The notes under the pieces were generated by a model. It was not told the origin of the DNA. It searched no databases and saw only the letters and a program-made list of their open reading frames with translations. Source: CAZTVF01 sp964616985 (GTDB lineage: Bacteria; Planctomycetota; Phycisphaerae; SM23-33). From it: a stretch of DNA of 32,946 nt. Positions 15,652 to 23,858 of the stretch are shown here, piece after piece. How positions within the stretch are numbered: position 1 is the first letter of the stretch; each line of letters begins with the position of its first letter. Location of the stretch: assembly GCA_964616985.1 (NCBI GenBank), contig CAZTVF010000057.1, positions 1-32,946 on the forward strand. The letters are read 5' to 3'. The position numbers and the translations under genes are program-made.

Positions 15652-16755
15652 TTGATCTCCTTTTTCAGCCACAGACGCGTGATCATCGCCTCCTGGCTGC
15701 TGGGCCTGGCGGCATGGGGCGCGTGCCCCTCGGCCGCCTCGGCGGTCACGTACGTGCTGGTCACCGTGGACGTGGAAAGCACCACTGCCGGGAGCCCCGC
15801 GGCCGACATCTGGGGCCGTCGCGACGGCGATGAAAACCCCCGCGGCATCGGCCAGATCATGGACGTTCTCGATCGCAGCGGCGTCAAGGGCACCTTCTTC
15901 GTCAACGTCTATGAAGCGGCCAAGTTCGGCGAACCCACGCTGGCCGCCGCCTGCCGCGAAATTCACCGCCGCGGCCACGACCTCCAGTTGCACACCCACC
16001 CGCAGACCATGTTCCCCTACTGGTCGATGTCCCACGCGGACAAGGCCACGCAGGTGGAGATCCTCCGCAAAGGCCGCGACCTCATCCGCCAGTGGACGGA
16101 CGTCGAAGTCGTCGCCCACCGCGCGGGCGATTTCAGCGCCAACGCCGACACCCTTACGGCATGCGGCGAGGCCAACATCCCGTGCGAGTTCTCCTGGAAT
16201 GCCGCCTGGCCGCGATCGGCCGTCGCCGACGCCAACATCGCCGTCAACGCTCCCCGCCTGGTGCGGGGCGAGCTGTGCGTGCCGGTCACCTCCTACATCG
16301 AGCTGGCGGCCGGGCCGATGCGGGACCTGCGGTTCCTGGACATGGAATCCAGCTCGCCGCAGGAATTCCGGAAGGTCTTCGACGAACTCAAGGCGCACGA
16401 CGTCCGCACGGCCGTGCTGACGATCCACAGCTTCAGCATCTGCCGCAGCCCGGCGTCGCTGGACACGCTGACGCGGCTGCTGCAGCAGGCCGCGGCCGAC
16501 CCGCAGCTGCGCGTGGTGACGGCGAGCGAACTGTACGCCATCTATCGGCAACAGCCCGACGCCATCATCGGCGGCGGCGACTGGGTGCCCTACACCGGGT
16601 ACTGGCTGACGTACCAGCGGGCGTGGTTGCGGCTGGGCAGCGGCTGGAAGAACGTCCTGTTCGCCCTGCTGCCGCCGGGGGTGGCCGTAGCGGCGCTGGC
16701 CGCGGCCGTCGTGCGGTGGCGCCGCCGAAGGCGAAAGGCGAGGGCCGCGGCATGA
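15652..16755 (+). CDS. Polysaccharide deacetylase-like protein, exported and membrane-anchored
   Basis: Read from TTG 15652, the 367-residue product has a signal peptide (R8-R9 then a hydrophobic core, likely cut after S-A-A-S-A31). A NodB-type fold follows with T-V-D40-V-E, G-T-F-F-V (80-84), G-H109-D-L-Q-L-H114-T-H116-P and H156-R-A-G-D. These fit the aspartate, the metal-binding histidines and the RxG motif of CE4 deacetylases, in a variant order like that of PEP-CTERM-locus deacetylases. The C-terminus is a single membrane helix followed by a run of Arg, so the enzyme would sit outside the cytoplasmic membrane. It probably removes N-acetyl groups from the polymer. Its TGA overlaps the next ATG (ATGA). 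Confidence 0.82.
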   Translation: MISFFSHRRVIIASWLLGLAAWGACPSAASAVTYVLVTVDVESTTAGSPAADIWGRRDGDENPRGIGQIMDVLDRSGVKGTFFVNVYEAAKFGEPTLAAACREIHRRGHDLQLHTHPQTMFPYWSMSHADKATQVEILRKGRDLIRQWTDVEVVAHRAGDFSANADTLTACGEANIPCEFSWNAAWPRSAVADANIAVNAPRLVRGELCVPVTSYIELAAGPMRDLRFLDMESSSPQEFRKVFDELKAHDVRTAVLTIHSFSICRSPASLDTLTRLLQQAAADPQLRVVTASELYAIYRQQPDAIIGGGDWVPYTGYWLTYQRAWLRLGSGWKNVLFALLPPGVAVAALAAAVVRWRRRRRKARAAA

Positions 16756-17894
16756 TCGCCGGCCGAACCATCCTGTGCTTCGCCAGCGGCTACGAGGCCC
16801 CACCGACCAGCAAGCATCACGTCATGCACCGCCTGGCCGAGGCTAACACGGTGCTGTGGGTGAACTACCACGCGTCACGGGCGCCGTCGGCCCGCTCGTC
16901 GGACATGCTCCACATGGCCCGCAAACTGGGGCAGGTGTTCGGCGGCCTCAAGAACCCGCGGCCCAACCTGCACGTGCTGACGCCGCTGGTGGCGCCCTGG
17001 CCGGGGCGGGCGTGGGCGCGGGCCATGAACCGCCGCCTGATGACGCTGCAGATCCGCCGCGCCCTGGCCCGTGTGCGCCGCGGGCCCCTGCAGGTGTGGT
17101 CCTTCTGCCCCGACATCGCCTACCTGCTGGACGCCTTCGAGCCCGAAAGAACGCTCTACTACTGCGTGGACGACTTCGCATCGTTCGACGGCTACGACCG
17201 CGAGCAGGTGCTCGCCGACGAGACGCACCTGTGCGGGCGCTGCGACCTGGTGGTCACCACGTCGGCCGCCCTGCAGGAGGCCAAGGCGCCGCTGGCCCGC
17301 CGCAGCGTGCTGGTGCCGCACGGCGTCGATTATCCGCATTTCGCCCAGGCGCTGTCGGGCGAGCTGTCGCCGCCGGCGGACCTTGCCGCCATCCCCTCGC
17401 CGCGCATCGGCTTCATCGGGCTCATTCGCTCGTGGGTGGACATGGAACTCATCGTCGCGGTGGCCAGGCGGCGGAGTGAGTGGCACTTCGTCATGATCGG
17501 CGAGTCCACCGAGGACCTCGCGTTCTGCCGCGCCCTGCCCAACGTGCACCTGCTGGGCAACCGCCCCTACGCGCAGCTGCCCGCCTACTGCCGCGGCCTC
17601 GATGCCGCCGTGATCCCGTTCCGCATCAACGAACTGACGCGGGCAGTGAACCCGATCAAACTGCGGGAATACCTCGCCGCCGGCCTGCCCGTGGTCTCCA
17701 CGCCGCTGCCGGAAGTGCGGGCGGCCGGGGCGGGCGTCTGGCTGGCCGACGGGGCCGAGGCGTTTGAAAAGGCCCTCGCCGAGGCGATCGGGCAGGGCCC
17801 GTCGCAGCGGGCAGCATTCTCGGCCGCCATGGCCAACGAGACCTGGGCCGCCAAGGTCGACCTCATCTGCCGCCGCCTGGAGGGCCAGCCTTGA
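16752..17894 (+). CDS. Glycosyltransferase, GT-B fold (GT4/GT1-like)
   Basis: The 380-residue product begins I-L-C-F-A-S-G-Y and has Y-Y-C-V-D-D-F between the domains, a feature of a glycosyltransferase subgroup that includes teichuronic-acid TuaH-like enzymes. The donor domain shows P-R-I-G-F-I-G-L-I and the nucleotide-binding site A-V-N-P-I-K-L-R-E-Y-L-A-A-G. It is predicted cytoplasmic. It starts inside the deacetylase stop codon and its own TGA overlaps the TTG of the flippase gene, so it is translationally coupled on both sides. The sugar is unknown. Confidence 0.88.
   Translation: MIAGRTILCFASGYEAPPTSKHHVMHRLAEANTVLWVNYHASRAPSARSSDMLHMARKLGQVFGGLKNPRPNLHVLTPLVAPWPGRAWARAMNRRLMTLQIRRALARVRRGPLQVWSFCPDIAYLLDAFEPERTLYYCVDDFASFDGYDREQVLADETHLCGRCDLVVTTSAALQEAKAPLARRSVLVPHGVDYPHFAQALSGELSPPADLAAIPSPRIGFIGLIRSWVDMELIVAVARRRSEWHFVMIGESTEDLAFCRALPNVHLLGNRPYAQLPAYCRGLDAAVIPFRINELTRAVNPIKLREYLAAGLPVVSTPLPEVRAAGAGVWLADGAEAFEKALAEAIGQGPSQRAAFSAAMANETWAAKVDLICRRLEGQP
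17879..17884 (+). promoter_or_regulatory. Ribosome site for the TTG start of the flippase gene
   Basis: GGAGGG stands 6 nt before TTG 17891. The same hexamer at the same distance precedes TTG 19399, which supports both unusual starts. Confidence 0.65.
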
Positions 17895-19402
17895 AGCCTC
17901 TTCCACCATCCCCGGCGGTGAACTCGCACGCCCTGCTGCGCTCGGCCGGGCGAGGGGCGGCGTGGCGAATCGCCGGCGGCGCCTGGGGCACGGCCATCCG
18001 CCTGGCGGCCAGCATGTTCCTGGCGCGACAGCTGTCGCCGCTGGACTTCGGCGTGGTGGGCATGGCGTTCCTCGCGCGCGACCTGATCCTGCGGGTGGGC
18101 GCCTTGGGCATGGGCAGCGGCGTGGTCGCCAAGAAGGACCTCTCGCAAAACGACCTGTCCACCGCGTTCTGGACCGACGCCACGGTGCGGCTGCTGCTGT
18201 TCGCCGTCTCGTGGGTCGCGGCCCCGCTGGTGGCGGCGTTCTTCCGCGTGCCCGAACTGGTGTGGGTGTTCCGCGTCGTCGCCATCACCTTCGCCTTCTC
18301 GGCCGTCAGTTCGGTCTCGGGCTCGCTGCTGCAGCGGCGGATGCAGTTCCACCGCCAGGAGCTTATCAACGGTTTCGGCGTCGTCGTCGAGTCGGGCCTG
18401 GCCGTCGCGCTGGCATACCACACGAACCTCGCCTACTGGTCGCTCGTCTACGCCACCATCGCCGCCAGCCTGCTGACGCACTCGATGACGTTCCTGGCCG
18501 CCGGGTGGCGGCCGAGCTTCCACTTCAGCCGCAAGAGCTTCCACTTCCAGTTCCGCTTCGGCGCGTACGGGCTGCTGAACTCGATCTTCGATTACTTCGA
18601 AGAGAACATCGATTACGTCGTGGTCGGCCGCTTATACGGCCAGGGCGTGCTGGGCCTTTACGAGTTCGCGTACCGCATCCCCACGCTGCTGCACGCCCGG
18701 CTGGTCAAGCCCGCCGCGGGGGTCATCTTCCCCAGCCTTTCGCAGGCGCAGTCGGACCGCGACCTGGTGGTGCGAGGCTTCCTCAAGGCGACCCGCCTGT
18801 CGGCGATGATCGCCTGGCCGCTGCTGGCGGCGCTGGCGGCCCTGGCCGGGCCGGTCGTGCTGGTGCTGTGGGGGCCCAAGTGGCAGGACATCGTCCCCTG
18901 GCTGCAGGTCCTGTGCATCGCCGCGGCGATGAACTCCGTCAGCAGCTGCGCCTCGCCCGTCTTCATGGCCATGCACCGACCCGACATGCCGCTCAAGCTG
19001 CAGATTCCCAAGTGCATTCTGGCCGTGCTGGCCGTGCTGGCGGCCAGCTGGGCGTATGGCGTCACGGGGGTGGCCCTCGCCATGGCCACGATGTCGATGT
19101 ACTACTTCCTCACGGCGTACATGGCCTGCCGCGCGTGCGGGGCCCGGTACAGCCGCCTGCTGGCGACGCTGGGTGCGCCGGCGGCATTGGCGGCGGCGTC
19201 GGGCGCCTGCGGCAGTGCCGCGGCCTGGGCCATGGGGCTCGCCGGTGCGGGCTTCCTGCCCGCCCTGCTGCTGGGACTGCTGGCCGCCCTGGGCGGCACG
19301 CTCGCGTGCCTTTACTTCCTGCTCCCCACCAGCTACAAAGAGATCATGTCCCTGATCCGCACCACGCTCACGGGCCGCCCGGGCCAGGAGGGATCGCCTT
19401 GA
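17891..19402 (+). CDS. Polysaccharide flippase (Wzx-like, MOP superfamily)
   Basis: The 503-residue protein is almost wholly hydrophobic, with about 12-14 membrane spans. It begins with the amphipathic G-A-A-W-R-I-A-G-G-A segment and has L-S-P-L-D-F-G-V-V-G-M-A in loop 1, the family hallmark (L-x-P-x-D-[FY]-G). It should flip the lipid-linked repeat unit to the outer face of the cytoplasmic membrane. The start is TTG 17891, overlapping the previous TGA as TTGA and preceded by GGAGGG. The first in-frame alternative is a GTG nine codons later. It stands among glycosyltransferase genes, as expected for a Wzx/Wzy-type locus. Confidence 0.93.
   Translation: MKPLPPSPAVNSHALLRSAGRGAAWRIAGGAWGTAIRLAASMFLARQLSPLDFGVVGMAFLARDLILRVGALGMGSGVVAKKDLSQNDLSTAFWTDATVRLLLFAVSWVAAPLVAAFFRVPELVWVFRVVAITFAFSAVSSVSGSLLQRRMQFHRQELINGFGVVVESGLAVALAYHTNLAYWSLVYATIAASLLTHSMTFLAAGWRPSFHFSRKSFHFQFRFGAYGLLNSIFDYFEENIDYVVVGRLYGQGVLGLYEFAYRIPTLLHARLVKPAAGVIFPSLSQAQSDRDLVVRGFLKATRLSAMIAWPLLAALAALAGPVVLVLWGPKWQDIVPWLQVLCIAAAMNSVSSCASPVFMAMHRPDMPLKLQIPKCILAVLAVLAASWAYGVTGVALAMATMSMYYFLTAYMACRACGARYSRLLATLGAPAALAAASGACGSAAAWAMGLAGAGFLPALLLGLLAALGGTLACLYFLLPTSYKEIMSLIRTTLTGRPGQEGSP
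19387..19392 (+). promoter_or_regulatory. Ribosome site for the TTG start of a glycosyltransferase
   Basis: GGAGGG lies 6 nt before TTG 19399, a spacing and sequence identical to the flippase start. No ATG occurs near enough to keep the first beta-strand of the enzyme. Confidence 0.68.
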
Positions 19403-20529
19403 CGCCGCGCATCCTCTATTTTGCCGGCATCGACCACCCCTGCCTGCGGACGTGGGTGAACCATTTCCGCCAGGCCGGGCACGCCGCCGCCGTCGCCACG
19501 TACCGGCCGGAGGTGTTCGCGCCGTGGCATGGCATCGCGATACATCCATACGATAGCTGGCTGGCCCGCCGCGCCGAACGCCTCAGCTGGTCTATGGGGC
19601 AGTCGCTCCGCCGCCGCCGGCTGGGCGGGATCGTCCGTCGCTTCGCCCCCGACGTGGTCCACATTCACTGGGTCGACGAGCACGCCCTGAAGCTCACCGA
19701 GGTGCACCGCGGCCCGCGGATCGTCACCCCCTGCGGCAGCGACGTGCTGCGGTACCCCGCGGGGAACCCCGAGGTGGCGGCCATCGCCGCCAAGGTCCTC
19801 GCCGCCGCCGACGTCATCACCTGCTGCTCGCAGGCCATCCGCGACGCGGTGGTCTCCCTGGGCGGCGACGCGGGACGATGTGTCGAGTTGTACTGGGGCA
19901 TCGACCAGGACCTGTTCCTCGCGGGGCTGGACGTCTCGCCCCTCCGCCGCAAGCTGGGGCTGCAGGATCGCCAGGTCATCTTCTCCAACCGCGGCAGCCG
20001 CTCGTTCTACAACCTGCCCACGGTCGTCCGCGCCTTTGCGGCCGCCGCCCCGCGCCTGCCCCAGGCCACGCTGCTGATGCTGGTGGACAAGCCCGACGCC
20101 CGCGTGGACCTCGCCGCCCTGGCCGCCGCGCTCGGCGTCGCCGGCCGCGTGATCATCCAGCCGTGGGTGCCGCAGGAGCAGTTGCCGCTGTACTACAACC
20201 TCGCCGACGTCTTCCTCAGCGTGGTCGACAGCGATGGCATGGGCTCCTCGCTGGTCGAGAGCATCGCCTGCGGCGCGTTCCCCATCGTCAGCGACATCGC
20301 CGCCAACCGCCAGTGGCTGGGGCGCGATGGCGTCGGCCTTCTGGTGCCGCCGGGCAACTCCGACGCCCTGGCCGCCGCCATGGTCCAGGCCATCGAGCAG
20401 CCCGCCCTCCGGCGGCGGTTCAAGGACGAAAACGTCCGCCTCACGGCCGGGCGGGCGGACGTCGCCGCCAACGCCAGCCGCCTGGGCGACCTCTACCGCG
20501 GCCTGGCCGCGGGGAAGGAGCACGCATGA
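19399..20529 (+). CDS. Glycosyltransferase family 4
   Basis: This 376-residue GT-B enzyme starts P-R-I-L-Y-F-A-G-I and has V-V-H-I-H-W-V-D-E and T-P-C-G-S-D-V-L-R in the acceptor domain. The donor domain has the E-x7-E-like motif D-G-M-G-S-S-L-V-E-S-I-A-C-G. TTG 19399 is the needed start: it preserves strand 1, overlaps the flippase TGA (TTGA) and has a strong ribosome site. Its H-x-H-W/F and G-S-D-V blocks are shared with the enzyme at 22704, so the two look like paralogues that act on related acceptors. Confidence 0.9.
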   Translation: MTPRILYFAGIDHPCLRTWVNHFRQAGHAAAVATYRPEVFAPWHGIAIHPYDSWLARRAERLSWSMGQSLRRRRLGGIVRRFAPDVVHIHWVDEHALKLTEVHRGPRIVTPCGSDVLRYPAGNPEVAAIAAKVLAAADVITCCSQAIRDAVVSLGGDAGRCVELYWGIDQDLFLAGLDVSPLRRKLGLQDRQVIFSNRGSRSFYNLPTVVRAFAAAAPRLPQATLLMLVDKPDARVDLAALAAALGVAGRVIIQPWVPQEQLPLYYNLADVFLSVVDSDGMGSSLVESIACGAFPIVSDIAANRQWLGRDGVGLLVPPGNSDALAAAMVQAIEQPALRRRFKDENVRLTAGRADVAANASRLGDLYRGLAAGKEHA

Positions 20530-21413
20530 GCCCCCATCGAGGAATTCCGTCCAAGTTCATCACGCGGCACTTCCCCTACCGCCCGGGGAAGAACGAGTTC
20601 GCCCGCGCGATCCTTCGCCCCCTGCTGTCGCTGCTGGGCCGCACGCTCGTCGACGCCATCCCCGTCACCGGCCGGGTGACCGCGCGCCTGCGCGGCGGGC
20701 ACAAGATCACGATGGAGACCCAGGGCGACGACGTGATCGCCGCGGCCGTCTATCGCCACGGGCTGCACGGCTTTGAGGGCGCGACGCTGGACGTGTTCCT
20801 CGAACGCCTCTCCCGCAGTCGCACCTTCCTCGACATCGGCGCCAACACCGGGCTCTATTCCCTGATCGCGGCGGCCGCGCGGCCCGACCTGGCCGTGCAC
20901 GCGTTCGAGCCGGTGCCCGGCGTCTGCGCCCGCCTCGACCGCAACATCGCCCTCAACGGCCCCGCCGGCGTCGTCGTCCACCGCCTGGCCCTGTCGGACA
21001 GGCCCGGCACGCTGCCACTGTACGTGCCCGCCGACGACCGCATGCCCACCAGCGCCTCGCTGCTGCAGGGCTTCCGCGACAACTGCGTCGAAATCCAGGT
21101 GCCGGTCGACACGCTGGACAACGTCGTCCGCTCGCAACAGATCCAGAACGTGGACCTCATCAAGATCGACACCGAGGCCACCGAGCACCTCGTGCTGGCC
21201 GGCGCGACGGAACTGCTGGGCCGCGACCGACCCGCCATCATCTGCGAGGTCCTCCAGGGCCGCACCGAGCGGTTCCTCCAGCCGCTGCTGGCCAAGGCGG
21301 GCTACCGCTTCTACCAGATCACCGGCCGCGGCCTCGTCCCGCGCGACGCCATCGAGGGCCACAACGACGATCCCAACTACCTGTTCGTTCACGAGGCGGA
21401 GCCCCATGCATAG
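20526..21413 (+). CDS. FkbM-family methyltransferase
   Basis: The 295-residue protein contains F-L-D-I-G-A-N-T-G-L-Y-S (motif I), H-A-F-E-P-V-P-G (acidic loop of strand 2) and V-D-L-I-K-I-D-T-E-A-T-E, the diagnostic set of FkbM methyltransferases. These commonly O-methylate sugars in polysaccharide or glycopeptide loci. The fold is cytoplasmic and there is no signal peptide. ATG 20526 overlaps the previous TGA by 4 nt and the 3' end overlaps the next gene by 8 nt. A methylated sugar in the repeat unit is a reasonable inference; methyl caps can also stop chain growth. Confidence 0.92.
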   Translation: MSPHRGIPSKFITRHFPYRPGKNEFARAILRPLLSLLGRTLVDAIPVTGRVTARLRGGHKITMETQGDDVIAAAVYRHGLHGFEGATLDVFLERLSRSRTFLDIGANTGLYSLIAAAARPDLAVHAFEPVPGVCARLDRNIALNGPAGVVVHRLALSDRPGTLPLYVPADDRMPTSASLLQGFRDNCVEIQVPVDTLDNVVRSQQIQNVDLIKIDTEATEHLVLAGATELLGRDRPAIICEVLQGRTERFLQPLLAKAGYRFYQITGRGLVPRDAIEGHNDDPNYLFVHEAEPHA

Positions 21414-22707
21414 CGTCCTCATGGCCGCCTACATCTTCCCGCCGGTTGCGACGACGGGCGTGCACCGCACGCTGAAGTTCGTCAAGCACCTGCCCGCCTG
21501 CGGGTGGAGGCCCTGCGTCCTGACGACGGCCAACAGCGCCTACGAAGGCCGCGACGAATCGCTTCTGCGCGACCTACCGCCGGAGCTTTGCCTCACGAAG
21601 GTCGCCAGCCTCGAGTCGGCGGCGATGCAGCGCACGGTCCGCCGCCTGGGGCGGCTGATGCACGCCTCGCCGCGGGTAATGGCGGGGCTGGACTGGCGAG
21701 TCGAGCGGCTGATGTCGCCCCTGGGCATCCCCGACCGCCACATGCCCTGGGCCCTCACCGCCGCCGCGGCCGGCCTGTGGCTCGTGCTGCGGCGCGGCAT
21801 CGGCGTCCTCTACACGACCTCCTGGCCGTACAGCGATCACGTCGCCGGCCTGATCCTCCACCGCATCACCGGCCTGCCGTGGGTGGCTGACTTCCGCGAC
21901 CCCTGGCTGTCGAATGCCAACTACCGCCGCGACCCGCGCACCCGCCTGGGCCGACTGGAGCGGTGGTTCGAGGCCAAGTTCGTCACCCGCGCGTCGGCGG
22001 TCCTGGCCACCACCGACGCCGTCACCGACGACTTCCGCCGCCGATACCCCCATCTGGACGCGGCGAAGTTTCACACCATCTACAACGGTTACGATCCCGG
22101 CGACCTGCCCTCGCTGCCCGCGCCTCCGGCCGAGGGGCCGCTGCGGCTGGCGCACGTGGGGGCGTTCTACGCCGCCCGCACGCCGCGGCCGCTGCTGGAG
22201 GCCCTCGCCTCCCTCGCCCGCCAGGGCGTCACGCCGCGCGAACTGCAATTCACCTTCATCGGCCGCATGGACGCCCACCAGGGGGAGATCGAGCGTCTGG
22301 GCGTTGCCGCGTTCATCGAGTGCCTGGGCCAGCGGCCGCTGGCGGAGTGTTACTCGCTGACGGCATCATCGCACGCGCTGTGCATGGTGACGGCCGGGGA
22401 GCATGGCTACACCGTGCCGGGCAAGATGTACGAGTACCTCGCGTCGGACAAGCCGATCCTGGCACTGGTGCCGCCGCAAAGCGAGCCGCACCGCCTGCTG
22501 GCCCCCGCCGGCGGCGTTGCGTTCGCCTCGCCCGACGACCCGGCGGCCATCGCCTCGGCCATCGCCGAGATGCTGGATCGCCATCGCCGCGGCACGCTGC
22601 GCTGCGACCGCGACCGGGCGTACGTGGAGCAGTTCTCGCGGCAGCGCCAGACGCAACGGCTGGCGGCCATCTTCGACCGCCTCCTCCAGACAAGGGGCCT
22701 CCCATGA
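21406..22707 (+). CDS. Glycosyltransferase family 4-like
   Basis: The 433-residue product begins V-L-M-A-A-Y-I-F-P-P-V-A-T-T-G-V-H-R-T-L-K-F and carries V-A-D-F-R-D-P-W, both typical of a GT4-like subgroup. The donor site reads T-V-P-G-K-M-Y-E-Y-L-A-S. It overlaps the methyltransferase gene by 8 nt. The same block pattern (H-R-T/L-R-V...K-F, F/Y-R-D-P/L-W, K-M-Y/L-F-E-Y) is seen in the enzyme at 23851, so these are probably an older duplicated pair, now separated by one gene. Confidence 0.9.
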   Translation: MHSVLMAAYIFPPVATTGVHRTLKFVKHLPACGWRPCVLTTANSAYEGRDESLLRDLPPELCLTKVASLESAAMQRTVRRLGRLMHASPRVMAGLDWRVERLMSPLGIPDRHMPWALTAAAAGLWLVLRRGIGVLYTTSWPYSDHVAGLILHRITGLPWVADFRDPWLSNANYRRDPRTRLGRLERWFEAKFVTRASAVLATTDAVTDDFRRRYPHLDAAKFHTIYNGYDPGDLPSLPAPPAEGPLRLAHVGAFYAARTPRPLLEALASLARQGVTPRELQFTFIGRMDAHQGEIERLGVAAFIECLGQRPLAECYSLTASSHALCMVTAGEHGYTVPGKMYEYLASDKPILALVPPQSEPHRLLAPAGGVAFASPDDPAAIASAIAEMLDRHRRGTLRCDRDRAYVEQFSRQRQTQRLAAIFDRLLQTRGLP

Positions 22708-23858
22708 GGCACGGGCACGCCGACATCCTGATCCTCTCCGAGGCGTACTGCACACACACGCGGCGGTGGGCGGCGGCGCTGACCGACCGCGGCCTGCGCG
22801 TGGCCGTGCTCAGCACGATGCCCGCGGCGCCCATCGAGGGCGTCCAGACGCTGCGGTTCGAAGTGCCCGCCCCGTCGCTGAAATACCCCGCCCGCTGGCT
22901 GGGGCGGTACCAGAAGGCCATGTCGCAGCACCTCGACCGCCTCAAGCCTCGCCTGGTGCACATGCACTTCCTCGACGATTGGCGGCTGGACCGCCCGGCA
23001 CTGGGTGAGCGGCCGCTGGTGATCTCCACGTGGGGCTCGGACGTGATGAGCCCCGACGAGTCGCCGGACGTTCACCACCGCAAAGCGGGGCTGCTGCAAC
23101 TGGCTGACCGTGTCACGGCGACGACGCCGCTGCTGGCCCAGGCCACCGCGCGATACGCCGGGCTGGCGTTCGCATCCATCGCCGTGATCCCCTTCGGCGT
23201 GGACGTGGCGCGATTCGTCGTCGGCCGCGCCGGCGAGCCCACCACAGCCGGGTGGCGGCCTTCCCAGGCCGCCGCCCCTGCTGCGCTCAACGCTGATCGC
23301 CCGCCGACCGTGGGCTTCCTCAAGCACCTCCGCCCCACGTACGGCCCCGACGTGCTGCTGCGGGCCTTTCGCTTGGTGCTCGACCGCGTGACCGACGCCC
23401 GCCTCCTCATCGTCGGCGAGGGCCCCATGCGAAGCGACCTGGAGGCCCTGGCCGCCGAGTTGAAAATCTCGCACGCGGTCGAGTGGTGCGGCGCGATCGG
23501 CCATGAAGAGGTCCCCGCCGCCTACGCCGCGATGGACGTGTATGTCATGCCCTCGCGGCAGGAGGCGTTCGGCGTGACGGCCCTGGAAGCCCAGGCCGCC
23601 GGCGTGCCTGTGGTCGCGTCGGACCTGCCCGGCGTGCGGCAGGCGGTGGCGCCCGACGCGGGCGCTTCGGCCCTGCTCGTGCCGCCGGAAGACCCCGCCG
23701 CACTGGCGGATGCGATTCTGCGCCTGCTGGCCGACCGCGATCTCCGCCAGCGCATGGGCCTGGCGGGCAGGCAATTCGTGGCCGATCATTTCCAGTGGTC
23801 GCAGTGCGTCGATCGAATGACCGCCCTGTACGAGACGCTGCTGGAGAAACATGATTGA
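22704..23858 (+). CDS. Glycosyltransferase family 4
   Basis: The 384-residue GT-B enzyme has L-I-L-S-E-A-Y-C-T-H-T-R-R-W at the N-terminus, V-H-M-H-F-L-D-D and S-T-W-G-S-D-V in the acceptor domain, and G-F-L-K-H-L-R-P-T-Y-G then E-A-F-G-V-T-A-L-E-A-Q-A-A-G (E-x7-E) in the donor domain. An Ala/Pro-rich insert around 175-195 lies between the domains. It starts in the previous stop (ATGA) and overlaps the next gene by 8 nt. Related to the enzyme at 19399. The reaction is retaining sugar transfer; the sugar is unknown. Confidence 0.91.
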   Translation: MRHGHADILILSEAYCTHTRRWAAALTDRGLRVAVLSTMPAAPIEGVQTLRFEVPAPSLKYPARWLGRYQKAMSQHLDRLKPRLVHMHFLDDWRLDRPALGERPLVISTWGSDVMSPDESPDVHHRKAGLLQLADRVTATTPLLAQATARYAGLAFASIAVIPFGVDVARFVVGRAGEPTTAGWRPSQAAAPAALNADRPPTVGFLKHLRPTYGPDVLLRAFRLVLDRVTDARLLIVGEGPMRSDLEALAAELKISHAVEWCGAIGHEEVPAAYAAMDVYVMPSRQEAFGVTALEAQAAGVPVVASDLPGVRQAVAPDAGASALLVPPEDPAALADAILRLLADRDLRQRMGLAGRQFVADHFQWSQCVDRMTALYETLLEKHD

